Below, piece after piece: positions 1 through 6,710 of a stretch of DNA of 16,698 nucleotides. Position 1 is the stretch's first letter. Every line of letters begins with the position of its first letter. Source of the stretch: Natrialbaceae archaeon B1-Br10_E2g27 (lineage in GTDB: Archaea > Halobacteriota > Halobacteria > Halobacteriales > Natrialbaceae); NCBI GenBank assembly GCA_001563885.1, contig LKMM01000022.1, forward strand, positions 1 to 16,698, in the 5' to 3' direction. The translations under genes and the position numbers were made by a program. Under the pieces are notes generated by a model, which was not told the DNA's origin, made no database searches, and worked only from the letters and a program-made list of their open reading frames with translations.

Positions 1-1
1 C

Positions 2-928
2 GACTCGACGTGTTCGTACGTCCGCCACCGGGAGGAGGCCCCGACGCTCGTGAGTATCCGCGGCTGGACGATCACGCCCGACCCCGCAGACGACGACGAC
101 TGGGCCCACCTCAGACGACGCGTCTCGACGTTTGCCGACGAACGCGGCCTCGAGACGGCTTTTCTCGAGACCAACGCCTTATCGGCGCTCGATCACGCGA
201 TGTTGCTTGCCCACTACAAACGCTTCGTCGACGGCGCGTGGTACAGTTCGGTGGGTCATGGGCTGGGCCTGTTGGGGTTATGTGCGCCGATGGCCTACAG
301 CCGTGGGATCGACCGGCTCTACGTCGCTGCGACCCACTGGGAGGGAATCGACCTCGAGTGGGGCTCACGACCGGATATCGACGACCGCGTCCGCTGGAGT
401 GGCACCCAGTGTCGACACGACTGTTATGAGTTGCCCAGACAAAAGCGACTGGACGTTATCGCCGACTACGTCGATCACACATCACCGTCGCTTTCGCTTC
501 AGACCTGTAACCGACGGATGGACGGCAACTGCGGCGAGTGTGAGAAATGCTATCGGACCGCGATCGGACTCCGGCTTTCGGGGCTCGAACCGACCGACCA
601 CGGCTATGCGTTTGCCGACGAGGACTACCCACGGGTGCGACGTGGCCTCGAGTCCGGCGTCTGGGAACTCGGCCAGGACGAACGCTACATGTGGGAAGAC
701 ATTCGAGACCGGGTTCGCGAAACCGAACCGAAATCAGCCACCGAACGGGCGTTTTTCGAGTGGCTCGCCGCGGCCGACCTCGAGGCGCTGGTCGCCAACT
801 CGGACGCGCCGCTGTCCCATCGACTCCTGCATACGGGCATGCGGAACACGCCGACGAGCCTCTATGCCGTTGCCTACCCCGCGTTGAAATCGGTTCAGTC
901 GGAACTCGATCGGGTTCGGTCCCGGTGA
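2..928 (+). CDS. QueC-like / PP-loop-type protein with CxxCxxC cluster, 5'-truncated by window edge
   Basis: The reading frame is open to the window edge and looks coding upstream of the first GTG at position 50 (residues such as YVRHREEAPTL precede it), so the true start lies outside. About 308 residues are visible. Counting from the GTG, C153 is followed by C161, C164 and C167 in an NCGECEKCYRT context. This C-x7-C-x2-C-x2-C arrangement resembles the zinc site of QueC-type 7-cyano-7-deazaguanine synthases. A preceding SVGHGLGLLGLCAPMAYSRG...THWEGIDLEWGSRPDIDD stretch also fits the C-terminal half of a PP-loop ATPase. The SGGxDS nucleotide motif would be upstream and cannot be seen. Similar proteins are, from memory, common in surface-polysaccharide loci, where they usually remain hypothetical. 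The QueC-like fold is inference and the substrate is unknown. It converges on the small membrane gene, with a 43-nt gap. Confidence 0.8.
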   Translation, partial: DSTCSYVRHREEAPTLVSIRGWTITPDPADDDDWAHLRRRVSTFADERGLETAFLETNALSALDHAMLLAHYKRFVDGAWYSSVGHGLGLLGLCAPMAYSRGIDRLYVAATHWEGIDLEWGSRPDIDDRVRWSGTQCRHDCYELPRQKRLDVIADYVDHTSPSLSLQTCNRRMDGNCGECEKCYRTAIGLRLSGLEPTDHGYAFADEDYPRVRRGLESGVWELGQDERYMWEDIRDRVRETEPKSATERAFFEWLAAADLEALVANSDAPLSHRLLHTGMRNTPTSLYAVAYPALKSVQSELDRVRSR

Positions 929-971
929 AAGCACTCGAGGGGGAGACGGAGGGGATGGACGTCCATCGAGG

Positions 972-1217
972 CTACCACACCGCAGCGAGGATCGTCCAGA
1001 CTAATAATGCATGCCAGACGATCGCGGCGGCGGCTCGCCCAATATCGCTTTCGGGAAGTGGTGGGTTTCGAAACATCGCATCGTAGACAAACGGCGTTGC
1101 AAGGACGAACCCTGCGGCCAGTCCGTACTCCATCGGAACTGCCGTCAGCACGCCAACGAGCCAGCCACCGGCGAGAGCAATGGCGATAGCCACCAAGATC
1201 CAGTCATAGCGCTCTAT
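972..1217 (-). CDS. Small two-helix membrane protein, probable ATA start
   Basis: An 81-residue protein is predicted if translation starts at ATA (1217-1215). Its sequence begins IERYDWILVAIAIALAGGWL, followed by a second hydrophobic segment near the C-terminus (AAAAIVWHALLVWTILAAVW). Two transmembrane helices joined by a short polar loop (FRNPPLPESDIG) are likely. I do not recognise a function. The first conventional starts, TTG at 1196 and GTG at 1193, lie inside helix one and would remove the polar RYDW lead-in. A strong Shine-Dalgarno sequence GAGGTGA (1230-1224) lies exactly 6 nt before the ATA, and an in-frame TGA at 1226-1224 bars a longer start. The gene is last in a minus-strand series after the phosphodiesterase and the acidic hypothetical gene, 87 nt downstream of the latter. 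The alternative is a gene whose ATG has mutated or been misread. Confidence 0.6.
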   Translation of the reverse strand: MERYDWILVAIAIALAGGWLVGVLTAVPMEYGLAAGFVLATPFVYDAMFRNPPLPESDIGRAAAAIVWHALLVWTILAAVW

Positions 1218-1223
1218 GGAATC

Positions 1224-1230
1224 TCACCTC
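1224..1230 (-). promoter_or_regulatory. Shine-Dalgarno site deciding the start of the small membrane gene
   Basis: On the minus strand GAGGTGA is followed by a 6-nt spacer and then ATA. The same GAGGTGA precedes the ATG of the cytochrome oxidase subunit IV gene here (5-nt spacer), so it is a genuine local ribosome binding sequence. It argues for initiation at the ATA rather than at the downstream TTG or GTG. Confidence 0.55.
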
Positions 1231-1304
1231 GAGTGTACACCCCACACCCAAAGGCATAGTTGTTACACACGCATCCGCCCTCGAGTCCGGTCGACGGTTC
1301 AAAC

Positions 1305-1682
1305 TCAGCGCTCGCGACCTGGCCGCTGGCCGTCTTCGATATCGACCTCGAGCGGTCGCTGCTCGCTGCGTTCGTCGCTGCCACCGACCGGGATTTTCGT
1401 TCGCAAGTCGGCTGCAAACGATTGGACCTGATCGAGTACGGTCTCGACTTCCCGCTCGAACTCCTCGACGGAGCGTTCGACGTAGTGGACCCGCTGGGCA
1501 GGAATCCGCCGGACGATATCGTTGCCCGCTTCGTCCTCGTCAGTCTTTATCATCCAGTGGTCCTGAAAGTACGCAATGTGTTCGTTCGGGACGTTCGTTT
1601 CGACCGTCTCCTCGTGTGGGTCGTCGTAAACGATCGTCGCCTCACCCAGATCACGCTCGAGTTCGAGGTCGTCCTCAACCAT
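1305..1682 (-). CDS. Acidic haloarchaeal conserved hypothetical protein
   Basis: A 125-residue, strongly acidic protein starts at ATG 1682 and ends with TGA. It contains a charged N-terminus (VEDDLELERDLGEATIVYDD), a central NVPNEHIAYFQDHWMIKTDE segment, a helical stretch around residues 67-95 (HYVERSVEEFEREVETVLDQ) and a charged, Arg/Glu-rich tail. There is no signal peptide or membrane helix, so it should be cytoplasmic. I recognise its style as a small soluble haloarchaeal protein but know no function. The 67-95 segment could form an amphipathic or coiled-coil helix. It lies 56 nt after the phosphodiesterase stop on the same strand and is probably co-transcribed with it. Biased acidic composition and a complete frame support it as real. 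Confidence 0.7.
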   Translation of the reverse strand: MVEDDLELERDLGEATIVYDDPHEETVETNVPNEHIAYFQDHWMIKTDEDEAGNDIVRRIPAQRVHYVERSVEEFEREVETVLDQVQSFAADLRTKIPVGGSDERSEQRPLEVDIEDGQRPGRER

Positions 1683-1738
1683 ACACAGACTGTGAACTCG
1701 AGGTGGGTAGTGGCGCTGCTTGCAACGACTGGCAGCTA

Positions 1739-3334
1739 TTATTCCATGTAGCCAAGCCCCTTCAGGCGGCTCTCGACGTCGGTAAAGTCCTCGTCGACGT
1801 CTTCGTCGTCGCGGTCGCGCTGGGTGGGATCCGTCCGTTCGACTTTCGTCCTCGAGGGCAAGGCATCAGGTCGGAACGCATCGAACAGCACGCGGCCGTC
1901 GGCGTTTTTCGGGACGGGTTGGCCGATGCCGTGGAGCAGCGTCGGGGCAACGTCGACGACGCGTGCGCCCCGGAGAGTCGCGCCGGGATCGATCGTCGGG
2001 CCGCGACAGAGGATGATGCCGGTCGATCGGTGGCTCGCGGCGTATGTTCCGGGATCGCCCATCACCTGGTCGGTCATTGTCGTCCGGGACTCGTAGCCAT
2101 CGATGGCGTTGACGACGATATTGGGTGAGGCGTCGTCTGTCGGGAACAGTTCCTCGCCATCGGCGACGGTGAGCAGCCGTTTCCCGTTTTCGTCTGTAAC
2201 CGACTCGAAGAGTTCGATCAGTTGGTCTTTGATCTTTGGGATGTCGGCTGGATCGACGATACCCGAATCGAACCGGTCTGTGTCGTTTATATAACAATTT
2301 CCGGACTCGTGGACGAACGCAACCGTCCGGTCGAAATCGACGTCATAGAGGGCGTGCTCGCCGGGAATCTGGGCGGCAACCGAATCGAGCAACGACCGGG
2401 GAAGCGTCGAGACGAGTCGCTCTTCGGAGATGCCGACACGCTCGAGGACGCCCGTGATCCGCTCACGAGAGATGCCGAGACTTGCAAGCGCCCCGCGGGC
2501 CCCCTCATCTTCACGCCGATAGAGGTAGCCCTCTCGCTCTAAGATGTGGTTGATATAGATTAGCCCCTCGATCTCGCCAAAGCCGTGGTCAGAGACGACA
2601 TACAGGTCGGCTTCGTGGTCGTCGGTGTACTCGATTACCTCCCCCAGGATAGTGTCGAGTTGTTTGTAATGGGCGAGCAGTCGGTCCATATCCCAAATGA
2701 GATGCTGGAACCGATCGGGTGCAGTAAAGACGAAAAAGAACAGTTGCCAGTCGTCGCCGGCCTGCCCGAGTTGGAGGTTCATGAGCGCTTGTCGATTCGA
2801 CAGCATCTCGTCGACGGCACCTTCGAAAGCATCGAGTCGGTCTGCGTACTCGGGGTAGTTGAGGCTGATCTCGTAGTCGGGAATCTCGCGGTCGATCTCT
2901 TGGCGAAGCGACGTGGGATGGGTATACTCCCGGTCGCTCGAGGGTGTCATCATTCCCGTGATCATCGTCCCGTCGATCTCCTGGGGTGGGTAGGTCATCG
3001 GAACGTTCCCGACGTGAGCCGGCGAGAGCTGTTCCCAGAGTGGTGACTGTTGCAGATCATGGCTCGTATACATCTCGTGTGAGTAGGCGGAATCGAGATT
3101 CTGGAAGCCGTAGATGCCGTGTTTGTCCGGCCAGACGCCCGTCGCGATCGACGGCCACGCAAGCGGCGTCGTCGGCGGTGTCGTGCTCTCGAGCGAGCCG
3201 GAGGCTCCCTCGTTGCGCATTCGGGCGAAGTTCGGGAGTTCGCCGGCTTCGGTCCATTGCTCGATGAGTCGCCACGGGACGCCGTCGAATCCAAGCACGA
3301 ACGCGCGCTCGGACGTCGGTGTAGATCCGCTCAT
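1739..3334 (-). CDS. Alkaline-phosphatase-superfamily phosphodiesterase / nucleotide pyrophosphatase-like hydrolase
   Basis: A 531-residue metal-dependent phosphoester hydrolase of the type I phosphodiesterase/nucleotide pyrophosphatase group. The two-metal site can be read: D17 in GFDGVPW, the nucleophilic Thr at 55-56 in TTPPTTPLAW, D207 and H211 in TAPDRFQHLIW, D249-H250 in VVSDHGFG, and H435 in AASHRSTG. The C-terminus (DVESRLKGLGYME) is typical of archaeal and bacterial members of about this length. No signal peptide is evident, so it is probably cytoplasmic. The substrate cannot be told from sequence; nucleotide-sugar, phospholipid or glycan phosphoesters are all possible, and such genes often sit in surface-polysaccharide regions. 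The ATG at 3334 gives a compact start just before the first metal motif. It heads the minus-strand group containing the two small genes. The family call is firm, the substrate open. Confidence 0.93.
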   Translation of the reverse strand: MSGSTPTSERAFVLGFDGVPWRLIEQWTEAGELPNFARMRNEGASGSLESTTPPTTPLAWPSIATGVWPDKHGIYGFQNLDSAYSHEMYTSHDLQQSPLWEQLSPAHVGNVPMTYPPQEIDGTMITGMMTPSSDREYTHPTSLRQEIDREIPDYEISLNYPEYADRLDAFEGAVDEMLSNRQALMNLQLGQAGDDWQLFFFVFTAPDRFQHLIWDMDRLLAHYKQLDTILGEVIEYTDDHEADLYVVSDHGFGEIEGLIYINHILEREGYLYRREDEGARGALASLGISRERITGVLERVGISEERLVSTLPRSLLDSVAAQIPGEHALYDVDFDRTVAFVHESGNCYINDTDRFDSGIVDPADIPKIKDQLIELFESVTDENGKRLLTVADGEELFPTDDASPNIVVNAIDGYESRTTMTDQVMGDPGTYAASHRSTGIILCRGPTIDPGATLRGARVVDVAPTLLHGIGQPVPKNADGRVLFDAFRPDALPSRTKVERTDPTQRDRDDEDVDEDFTDVESRLKGLGYME

Positions 3335-3494
3335 GATTATACTGAGAACCTGCCTAGCCGGGGGATTCCCGGATGGCCGCTTTGTTATAGAGATGATTCA
3401 ACGCCGTCGCCACCCCTGAGTGGAGTCGTTCGATCGGCCTAACGCTCACTCCGGGGACACCCTCGAGTGTTCGTGAACGTTACCGACACTCTCG

Positions 3495-3520
3495 ACAACT
3501 CGAGTGCTCGACCGAGTTGT
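3495..3520. repeat. 8-bp perfect inverted repeat ACAACTCG / CGAGTTGT
   Basis: Arms at 3495-3502 and 3513-3520 are perfectly complementary, with a 10-nt centre, and the right arm runs into an AT-rich ATATCG. It lies midway between divergent genes. It could be a regulator-binding site or an RNA hairpin; the abundance of CTCGAG in this genome raises the chance of coincidence. Confidence 0.45.
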
Positions 3521-3557
3521 ATATCGCGTCTCGAGGCGCTCCCGACGCCGCGTGAAA

Positions 3558-3578
3558 CCTCGAGAGGGGCTCTCGAGG
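3558..3578. repeat. 9-bp perfect hairpin CCTCGAGAG-GGG-CTCTCGAGG
   Basis: The left arm 3558-3566 and right arm 3570-3578 pair perfectly with a 3-nt loop. As RNA this is a stable stem on either strand. It has no U-tract on the plus-strand side, so a simple terminator is unlikely. A structured leader, small RNA or operator are the options. Confidence 0.55.
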
Positions 3579-3632
3579 CAGTCCGTAGCGGGCAGGCAAC
3601 CGAAAAGCTCGCAATAACAATACTCGCCCTCG

Positions 3633-3667
3633 AGTTGCGCACGGATATGATCAAGTTGCGCACGGAT
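3633..3667. repeat. 14-bp direct repeat AGTTGCGCACGGAT, 21-bp period
   Basis: Identical copies at 3633-3646 and 3654-3667 are offset by 21 bp, two helical turns, ending 16 nt before the deacetylase GTG. That spacing suits side-by-side protein binding on one face of the helix, for example an activator or repressor at the deacetylase promoter. A duplication accident is also possible. Confidence 0.45.
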
Positions 3668-3683
3668 CTGAGCCACTCCGGCG

Positions 3684-4676
3684 GTGGATGGCGTGGGTAG
3701 CGTCGTCATCTCGCTCGATGCCGAACTCGGCTGGGGATTTCACGACATGGCCGAACCACCGGCCGACCGGGTCGAAGCCGGCCGTCGCGGTTGGCAGGCC
3801 TGTCTCGACATACTCGAGGAGTTCGAGATTCCTGCGACGTGGGCCGTCGTTGGTCATCTTCAACTCGAGTCCTGTGATGGCCGACACGGAGACCACCCAG
3901 CCCCGGAGGGCTGGTTCAGGCGAGAACGAACCACATGGCGTAACCGCGAGGACCTGCGCTTTGGCCCCGATCTGCTCGAGGCGCTACTCGCTTCCGACAT
4001 CGACCACGAGTTTGCCAGTCACTCGTTTTCACATGTCCTCTTCGGTGCGCCTGAGACCAACCGCGAACTCGCAGCGGCCGAACTCGAGCGGGCGCTCGAA
4101 CTCGCCGAGGCGTGGGGACAACGCGTCGATTCGTTCGTCTATCCGCGAAACGATGTCGGCCATCGAGACGTCCTCGCCGAGTACGGCGTTCGTGCCTACC
4201 GTGGGCGGTCGCCAACCCGGGATGGCGTCGGCGGCCTGATCGACACCTTCGTCTGGAACCGATCGCTCATCGTCTACCCGACCGTCGACGAGTACGGCCT
4301 CGTCAACGTTCCCGCCTCGCTCTTTATCTTCGGCTTCGAGGGGCCGGCTCGCACGGCAGCCGAAATCGTCTGGGCGGACCCGATGGTCGTCCAGGCCCGC
4401 CGCGGCATCGACGAGGCGACACGCCAGGACGGTGTCTTTCATATGTGGCTTCACCCAAACAACCTGACTCACCCGCGTGATGCCCGCCGACTGCGGGCGA
4501 TTCTCTCGTATCTCGACCGCATGCGAGCCGACACCGACCTCACCATAGCGACGATGGCTGAGATCGCAGCCGATCTCAGGACCCGCCGTGGAACCGACAG
4601 GGCCTCGAGCGACGACGGGCCAGATCCGGACCACGAGGTCGATGCCACGGATTTCGGTAGTATCAGCCGTCGTTGA
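3684..4676 (+). CDS. NodB-type polysaccharide deacetylase family protein
   Basis: A 330-residue carbohydrate esterase 4/NodB-fold protein, expected to remove acyl groups from a sugar polymer or precursor. Visible motifs in order: SLDAELGWG (residues 10-18, D12 and E14 in place of the usual TFDD), SHSFSH at 112-117 with the metal pair H113/H117, YPRNDVG at 153-159, and MWLHPNNLTH with H257 near the end. The SLDxELxWG variant is typical of an archaeal subgroup. There is no signal peptide, so it probably acts inside the cell. An in-frame TGA at 3669-3671 limits the start to GTG 3684 or GTG 3693; the first is used. The tail after residue 300 is polar and disordered. Its last 14 nt overlap the end of the convergent rhomboid gene. 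Confidence 0.88.
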   Translation: MDGVGSVVISLDAELGWGFHDMAEPPADRVEAGRRGWQACLDILEEFEIPATWAVVGHLQLESCDGRHGDHPAPEGWFRRERTTWRNREDLRFGPDLLEALLASDIDHEFASHSFSHVLFGAPETNRELAAAELERALELAEAWGQRVDSFVYPRNDVGHRDVLAEYGVRAYRGRSPTRDGVGGLIDTFVWNRSLIVYPTVDEYGLVNVPASLFIFGFEGPARTAAEIVWADPMVVQARRGIDEATRQDGVFHMWLHPNNLTHPRDARRLRAILSYLDRMRADTDLTIATMAEIAADLRTRRGTDRASSDDGPDPDHEVDATDFGSISRR

Positions 4677-6540
4677 ACGTTTCTTCGGTAGCGATCTGTA
4701 GCTCACTACCGCCACTTGCGGCGAAGACGGCACTCCCGTCGTCGGTTTCTTCGGTTCGGAACTCTATGTCGCCGGCCGTCGCGCTCTCGTTTGTCTCTGG
4801 GATGGGCGTTTCGCCGACGGTCGATCCGTCCTCGCGTACCTCCAACAGAAACTCCTCGAGCGTCGGTTCGACGGAGACCGTCTGGCCCTCGAGCGTGCCG
4901 GCAGCCGTGACGGGATCTGAGATGAACGTTCGTGTGGTCTCCTCGTCGGCCTCGATGTCGACGGCGTAAGCAGTGTCGTTGCCGGCGACCTCCCAGCCAG
5001 TTCGGTCGGCGGTGACGGTTTCTCGCCAGCCGATATCGCCGACGACGACGCTTTCGTTCCCGCTGAACGCGAGCAGATCGTCGGTGGTCCCAAGCGTCCA
5101 CATCTCGCGGTCCGGATCGACGACGACCACCCCCGAGGCGGTCAGGTTAGCCTCGTCTCCGAGTTCGTCCTCGAACGTCTCTGTGCCGATTGCAGGGGAC
5201 TGGCCAGCCGTGACGTTCTCTCCGTAGGCGACCGTGTAGCCGTTGATTTCTGCGGTCTCTTCGACCCCAGAGCCGAGGTCGGCATCCTCGACGACCAGCA
5301 TGTTCCCGGGCACACTCGGGAAGGCAACGAGGACCGCGAGGACGATAATGATCGCGGCGGCGGTCTGACGGCGCGAAAGCGGGCCGTTCGGGGGCCGGAG
5401 TGCCGGGGCGAGTGCGGGGACGGCGAGCAACAACGAAACCATCCCAACGCCGACCAGTACCGGCAGGAGCGATACCTCGAGCAAGAGCGCTCCAGTAAGT
5501 CCACCGAGAAAGCAAAGCCCGAGGATGCCGAGCCAACCGATAGCGACAAGTCGCCGACCCCAGCCGCTTCCTTGCTCGATGTACGCACCAAACAGCGGTC
5601 GGTCGCTGGCCGACGCGCCAAAGGCGACCAGCGTTGCGAGAACGAAAACGAGGACGACGCCAGCGGCCTGATACCGGACGAAGACGTCAGTGGTGCCGGA
5701 CGCGATCAGGGAGAGATCGAAGGCGATCCCGACGAGGATCGTCGCGAAAAACAACGGCACGAACGCCGGCGTCTCGTTCCGGTATCTGAGCAAGCCAAGT
5801 GCAACGACGGCACCGACCAGAAAGCCAAGCAAATGCGCCTGAAATCCGACCCCGGCCCACGCTGGCGGCATCGGTGGCCCGGCCTCGACCGTCGCCTCGA
5901 CGACGGGATTGGCGAATGCGCTCACCAACGCCGACACCGTCCCAACGGCGAGTGCTCCCCCAATCGTCCACAGTGGCGCGCCGACGAGTGCAAACCCGAC
6001 GATGGCAAACACCGCACCCGAAAATCCGAGCCCGGGCCCCATCGCGAAGAGAGCCGTCAGAACCGCAACGCCGAGAAACGCCGCCGGGACGACAAGCAGT
6101 GCCCGGACCCACGGCCTGGTGAGCACTCCACCCGACCCGCTCGCTCGAGTCCGACTTCCCCGCCGGCTTCGCTTGGGCGGGTAATGTCCCCAGACGTACT
6201 CCGCAATCGGGGCGAACACGAGCGTCGCCGTCATATTCGATGCGAGATGGAGCGGTTCCTGGTGGGCAACCCCGGCAGTAAGCTGACCGAACGGATAAAA
6301 GTACGACCAGGTAATGAACGGGAACGTCAACGGCTCACTCCAGTTGCGAAAGCCACCCTGGACGAAGAGATAGAAGGCCACGACAACGCCGATCGTCACG
6401 AGCGTTCCCCACGGAACACCGAGGATGAGTCGCTGTTCGAGACGAGCACGCCAGCGACCGCGACCCTCGAGATACCAGACGATACCAAAAACGACGAGTA
6501 TCGTCACCGCGAGGCCAATCTGGCCGAGAGAGACTACCAT
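4663..6540 (-). CDS. Rhomboid-family intramembrane serine protease with extra membrane block and C-terminal soluble domain
   Basis: A 625-residue polytopic membrane protein starting at ATG 6540. It carries the full rhomboid signature: HLASN (H98, N102), the catalytic Ser in GLGFSGAVF (S174), and the catalytic His in AHLLGFLVG (H236). Rhomboids cut substrate proteins within the membrane. Between the Ser and His segments lies a long loop ending GPPMPPAWAGVG. After the core come about five further hydrophobic helices, the last near residues 392-411, then a roughly 210-residue acidic, soluble region to the C-terminus. That region is probably outside the cell and rich in beta-forming stretches (SVEPTLEEFLLEVREDG). 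The total is much longer than a minimal rhomboid of about 200-300 residues. Longer starts at TTG 6627 would add a polar, unlike leader, and a TATA-like element upstream supports 6540. The soluble domain is unrecognised. Confidence 0.85.
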   Translation of the reverse strand: MVVSLGQIGLAVTILVVFGIVWYLEGRGRWRARLEQRLILGVPWGTLVTIGVVVAFYLFVQGGFRNWSEPLTFPFITWSYFYPFGQLTAGVAHQEPLHLASNMTATLVFAPIAEYVWGHYPPKRSRRGSRTRASGSGGVLTRPWVRALLVVPAAFLGVAVLTALFAMGPGLGFSGAVFAIVGFALVGAPLWTIGGALAVGTVSALVSAFANPVVEATVEAGPPMPPAWAGVGFQAHLLGFLVGAVVALGLLRYRNETPAFVPLFFATILVGIAFDLSLIASGTTDVFVRYQAAGVVLVFVLATLVAFGASASDRPLFGAYIEQGSGWGRRLVAIGWLGILGLCFLGGLTGALLLEVSLLPVLVGVGMVSLLLAVPALAPALRPPNGPLSRRQTAAAIIIVLAVLVAFPSVPGNMLVVEDADLGSGVEETAEINGYTVAYGENVTAGQSPAIGTETFEDELGDEANLTASGVVVVDPDREMWTLGTTDDLLAFSGNESVVVGDIGWRETVTADRTGWEVAGNDTAYAVDIEADEETTRTFISDPVTAAGTLEGQTVSVEPTLEEFLLEVREDGSTVGETPIPETNESATAGDIEFRTEETDDGSAVFAASGGSELQIATEETFNDG

Positions 6541-6568
6541 TACCGACAGTTTGGACAGTGGCCCCGTC

Positions 6569-6575
6569 AAATTTT
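6569..6575 (-). promoter_or_regulatory. TATA-like element of the rhomboid gene
   Basis: Minus-strand AAAATTT in the context CCAAAATTTGAC lies 29-35 nt before ATG 6540. That is about right for an archaeal promoter giving a leaderless or nearly leaderless transcript, and it supports 6540 over the TTG at 6627. Confidence 0.45.
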
Positions 6576-6710
6576 GGTTACCGGCGTAGTTCGTCTCGGT
6601 GTACGTCGTCGTTGTCTTGCTCGGCAAGGAAAGCGATGATCGAGGTGTCTCGGGGCCGTTTCGTGTACGACGACGATAACAAAGCCCAAGCGAGCCTCGC
6701 TGTCGGACAG

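Larger units (their letters stand above)
3335..3683. other. Gene-free divergent control region with several inverted repeats
   Basis: About 350 nt lie between the divergent phosphodiesterase and deacetylase genes. I find no convincing gene; two overlapping short frames on opposite strands have ordinary shadow composition. The stretch holds a small inverted repeat CCGGG-GGATT-CCCGG (3358-3372) in the phosphodiesterase leader, a TATA-like TCTATAAC on the minus strand near 3387-3394, two stronger inverted repeats (3495-3520 and 3558-3578) and a 14-bp direct repeat (3633-3667). It is probably a promoter and regulatory zone serving both flanking genes, or a small non-coding RNA region. Confidence 0.5.

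Noticed and set aside
3446..3709. Minus-strand 87-codon frame with a repeated IRAQL heptad
   Set aside because: It overlaps the deacetylase start, its heptad comes from the 14-bp DNA direct repeat, the second half has no protein-like pattern, and no ribosome site or promoter supports it.
5572..6639. Plus-strand 355-codon frame opposite the rhomboid gene
   Set aside because: It is antisense to a clear rhomboid with catalytic motifs. Its composition (runs of Arg, Glu, Asp, Gln) is what the complement of membrane-coding GC-rich DNA gives.
6558..6710. N-terminal extension of the Gfo/Idh/MocA gene to an upstream start
   Set aside because: The added residues are Ser/Arg/Cys-rich, unlike the family, and ATG 6711 gives a normal distance to the Rossmann motif. 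ATG 6636 is kept as a minor alternative.
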